From assembly GCA_037102815.1 (NCBI GenBank), contig BTPP01000003.1:310001-374000 (forward strand): 64,000 nucleotides of DNA, read 5' to 3'. A program made the position numbers and the translations under genes. Position 1 is the stretch's first letter. Each line of letters begins with the position of its first letter. Shown piece after piece: positions 61,260 through 64,000 of the stretch. Origin of the DNA: Neurospora intermedia. Taxonomy: Eukaryota > Ascomycota > Sordariomycetes > Sordariales > Sordariaceae. A model generated the notes under the pieces. The model made no database searches, was not told the origin of the DNA, and saw nothing but the letters and a program-made list of their open reading frames with translations.

Positions 61260-61731
61260 ATTTGGGTGTTCTGGCAAAACGAATTTTTGGCACGAAGGGA
61301 CCGCGGTTCAGGTTCAGGGCGGCATTGGGCTTCCGGAGTTTTCGCATGGCATCTAGCTTCGCATTACGAATAAAGGGTTCGTAAAATGGAACACGGCACC
61401 TTCGATACCACCAAACCGCCTCCAGCAACGATGAGGGAGGACAATCGCAGTGTGAGGGCGTCGCAGATGGTCAGGCAGGGGCTTCGTCATGAAAAATGAT
61501 ACGCTCTATGGACGATATACTGTCCATTACAACCAATGCTTGATGTACTTCATAAAAACCAGTCTGCAACCGGTAGCAGACGCGAGCAACAACGGGATAC
61601 CCATTAAACAAACCCGCCCTGATAATGCAATCCTGTTCCAGAGACCAATACGCCAGGGATTCCAACCTTTGAGAATAAACCAAATTTTCTCCTAACCCAA
61701 TGCTCTCCTAAACTGCTCCTGCATTTCGCCT
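61260..61731. other. Convergent 3' gap
   Basis: Shared 3' flanks of rpl31 and the E2 gene. Nothing is recognised. Confidence 0.5.
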
Positions 61732-62396
61732 TCAGTCGTCGTCAATGTCCCTGTGACGGTCCATGACCTTGGTCTTGAACAAAGTCGGGTCCTTGTCCCA
61801 AAGCTCAGCCGCCTCGCCGTTGAGCGGGGAAGCGCTGTGATAGGTGTTAGCTCTGATATCGTAGAAATTGAATGAGAGAGCATGTGAAGTCCTTACTTGT
61901 TCGGCTCTCCAAGCAGGGATTGCAAGCTCAGCAGGACGGTCTGAGTGTTGTAAGCAGCAGTCCACTTATCCTTGAGGATGTCGAGACAGATGCGTCCAGA
62001 AAAGTCCACATTGGGATGGTAGATCGGGGTTCTGAACAGCACCGTAGGCGGCGCGTAAGGATAATTCGCAGGAAATTCAAAACTAAGCTTGAAGGTGAGG
62101 CCGGCATAAGGGGTATCCTCAGGTCCCTCGATGGTAGCCCGCCACGAAAGGAGATTGCCGTCGGCAGAGGGGAAGGCAGACACGCCCGGCGCCGGCGATG
62201 TCATTAGCTGCATAAGCTCCGTCTGCAATCTATTTGCAGTCATTAACAGTCAGTGGCCGATACATCAACATATTCATTGTCTATCAAACATGCACACGCT
62301 CAGTGAAAAGTGGACTGACCTCTTGACGGCATTTTGACTGGGGTCGATATTCTTTCTAGCGCCGAAAGTGGGCGCAGAGTTCTGGATATCTCCCAT
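61732..62396 (-). CDS. ubc11: Ubiquitin-conjugating enzyme E2, APC/C type (Ubc11/UBE2C)
   Basis: UBE2C-class enzymes supply ubiquitin to the anaphase-promoting complex for cyclin and securin destruction. Exons 62396-62320, 62229-61897 and 61834-61732 give 170 residues. After an N-terminal extension ([20 protein letters not shown]), the UBC fold starts at [12 protein letters not shown], the class-specific start of UBE2C, and includes [15 protein letters not shown]. The HPN motif is at 97-99 and the catalytic Cys is at 107 in [24 protein letters not shown] and [11 protein letters not shown] are conserved class features. The tail is acidic (HRDIDDD). A later Met reached by intron read-through ([10 protein letters not shown]) is a shadow start. 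It lies head to head with chk1. Confidence 0.95.
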
Positions 62397-63475
62397 GTTT
62401 GGTGTAGGATAATCGGTTTGTGTCGGCGAACTGAAAAGCAGGCGAAGAGGCTAATATCGCAAAACAAAGAAGACCAATATGTGGTGGATGATCGAGGTCA
62501 AGGTAGATAAAAGTACTGACTAAACAGGTTAATAAAGACTTCTAAACCGCGAGGTGAAGGGCGACGTACCTGCAACCAAGGAGGGGCGGCGCCAACCTTA
62601 GGAGATGTATGAAGGTTGAGATGGGGGATGGGAGGCGCAAAGAACAAAATGTAGTCTGGCAGTTGACGCCAAGCTTGGAGGGACGGAACTGACGAGATGC
62701 AAATATTAAATCAATGTTTACACTACACGACTGCAGAACGGACCAGCCTCCAACAACCCCACAGCTGACTAGGTTACCGCGGGAGGGTCCCCAGCAACCG
62801 TGATGGGTCCGAGCGTTACTGTCAGGGGAAAAGATTTAAGGGCATGCATGAACTTCTTTGCAGGTTCCCAGGCCGCAAGGCGGGCAGTCGCGGCGCGTGG
62901 AAATGGTGGGCAGTTCGCGCTCCAGTCCCTCTCCAAAGCGTTTCCCGGATCCCCTTTCTCAACCAAACAAACCGGGACACTGGACGGGAGTCAACACCTT
63001 GTCAACACGCGGTCTGCATTTGCACGTGAAGTGTCCAATAGTGTTTGTACAACACCCGCCAGAGCAGGTGAGGTTAGCTGAGTGTTCACATGTGGTGAAC
63101 GTCTGAATACGCGACTCTCTTCACTCTGACACGCTCTTGGCATTCACCGTTCTGTTGTCCATCAAAATGGTGAGTGCTTTTTGCCTCCACCTTTCCATCT
63201 CGATTTGCGCTTTTCCTTTTTAGGAACTTTGTTTTGGTTTGATAATTCTAGGCGGCTCTCGCCACTTGCTTGCGCCAGGCATCAGCCTAACACTTATACA
63301 AACCAACCCAACCACCACTCTTGATGGAAACACACACTTGATTGCTGACTGCGCAAGAACCGACGGAGCGCATTCCTTTAAACCCCTGAACTCTCTTGAG
63401 ATCCCGCATAATTTTGTCTATCTCACTTGTACTCTAATTTTCGTAATCGTAATCGCGTCCGTTATTGACGGCAAA
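62397..63475. other. Divergent promoter between ubc11 and chk1, with chk1 leader
   Basis: About 1.1 kb shared by two cell-cycle genes. The right 300 bases are probably the chk1 leader, with an intron (63170-63251) and two short upstream frames described separately. No other gene is seen. Confidence 0.5.
63167..63290 (+). promoter_or_regulatory. Spliced upstream ORF in the chk1 leader
   Basis: ATCAAAATGG gives a strong start context (A at -3, G at +4). The ATG abuts GTGAGT. Splicing to the TCTAG ending at 63251 gives a 13-residue peptide (M|AALATCLRQASA, stop at 63288-63290). Unspliced, the same ATG gives a 19-codon frame, so a uORF exists either way. It lies about 190 bases before the kinase start and may limit Chk1 translation. 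A second 5-codon frame starts at 63324. Confidence 0.5.
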
Positions 63476-64000
63476 ATGCAACAGTCTCAGCTGGACCCTC
63501 TTCCTTCAGATCTTCCGTTCCGCATCATCTCCAAGACCATCGGACGGGGAGCATACGCCTCGTGAGTGCTTTGATCTCTAACCCATCGTGCTGCAGCATT
63601 CTTACTGACTAAATGTCTCAGAATAAAAAAGGCGATACCCCTCGACGCACCGTCACCGGTATTTGCCGTCAAGCTCATCCACAAGGAGTATGCCGTAAGA
63701 CATGGCAGGATATCGGCGAAGCAGATTGCCATGGAGGTATCGCTACACTCACATATTGGCCAGCATCCAAACGTGATTGAGTGGTTCGCTACTGGCGAAG
63801 ACAGGATCTGGAGATGGATTGCCATGGAGTATGCTGAAGGAGGTGACCTTTTCGACAAGATTGAGGCAGATGTTGGCCTGGAGGAAGATATTGCTCACCT
63901 CTACTTTCAGCAACTGATCAGCGGCGTCAGTTTTATGCATTCAAAGGGCGTTGCCCATCGCGACCTCAAACCCGAGAACATCCTCCTTTCCGAGAGCGGC
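63476..64000 (+). CDS. chk1: Checkpoint Ser/Thr kinase Chk1, 5' part only (runs off the window)
   Basis: Chk1 arrests the cell cycle after DNA damage or replication block, downstream of the ATR/Mec1 kinase. Exons 63476-63561 and from 63622 join in a Ser codon. The start is MQQSQLDPLPSDLPFR. The glycine-rich loop is TIGRGAYAS, the ATP-binding Lys is in VFAVKLIHKEYAV, and SAKQIAMEVSLHSHIGQHPN and FATGEDRIWRWIAMEYAEGG are highly typical of fungal Chk1. The catalytic loop HRDLKPEN is present. The window ends just before the DFG motif, so the activation loop and C-terminal regulatory domain are not visible. It is divergent from ubc11. Confidence 0.93.

Noticed and set aside
61893-62243. Shorter E2 protein starting [10 protein letters not shown]
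   Set aside because: The start is intron read-through. The spliced model adds the UBE2C-type N-terminus and the C-terminal [11 protein letters not shown] exon.

Overview
The window is nuclear DNA of a filamentous ascomycete, almost certainly Neurospora or a very close Sordariales relative. Genes carry short GT-AG introns, several with CTAAC/CTGAC-like branch sites, and third codon positions are rich in C. Long gaps of 1 to 5 kb separate the genes, and there is no operon-like structure. The best species marker is hex-1, whose 176-residue product ending in the peroxisomal signal SRL agrees with my memory of the N. crassa protein. I could not run a search, so the species call is from memory. I see no transposon, rRNA, CRISPR array, prophage or convincing intact tRNA.

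Layout, left to right: 2.0-3.2 kb (-) phosphatidylinositol synthase; 4.3-7.6 kb (-) the ribosome quality control factor Rqc2/Tae2; 8.0-8.1 kb (-) a 62-residue single-span membrane protein; 12.3-14.8 kb (+) hex-1 with an unusual histidine-rich upstream coding region; 15.9-17.5 kb (+) bleomycin hydrolase/Lap3; 22.7-26.3 kb (+) an Arg/Asp/Glu-rich DUF8035-type protein; 28.9-32.2 kb (+) a PX/PXB/DUF3818 protein; 33.9-36.5 kb (+) succinate dehydrogenase flavoprotein; 37.7-38.9 kb (-) a membrane-anchored luciferase-domain protein; 41.5-44.2 kb (+) a DUF3405 type II membrane protein; 44.6-45.5 kb (-) an Emp24-type p24 cargo receptor; 47.1-47.9 kb (+) ARF GTPase; 49.2-52.8 kb (-) copper P-type ATPase Ccc2/ATP7; 55.3-56.6 kb (+) COP9 signalosome subunit 7; 58.3-59.5 kb (-) an RGS protein with membrane spans (Rax1-like); 60.7-61.3 kb (+) ribosomal protein L31; 61.7-62.4 kb (-) APC/C-type E2 Ubc11/UBE2C; 63.5-64.0 kb (+) checkpoint kinase Chk1, cut by the window edge.

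These are independent housekeeping and developmental genes, not a cluster. Loose themes are the secretory pathway (p24, ARF and Ccc2 within 8 kb), the cell cycle (Ubc11 and Chk1 head to head) and protein quality control (Rqc2, Lap3, CSN7).

The most interesting structure is at hex-1. A Met-less, His-rich reading frame of at least 593 codons splices in frame onto the HEX-1 start codon. It is preceded by 601 bases without ATG in any frame. The exon just before the HEX-1 ATG is ATG-free in all three frames while also coding in frame. This suggests one exon serving both as 5' leader of the short isoform and as coding sequence of a long isoform, with a possible CUG start. Other notable items are two small uORFs before chk1, a 5-codon terminal exon carrying the p24 sorting signal, a Trp7 run and a Gly8 run made from the same TGG repeat in two frames, and a myristoylation-type N-terminus on the bleomycin hydrolase.
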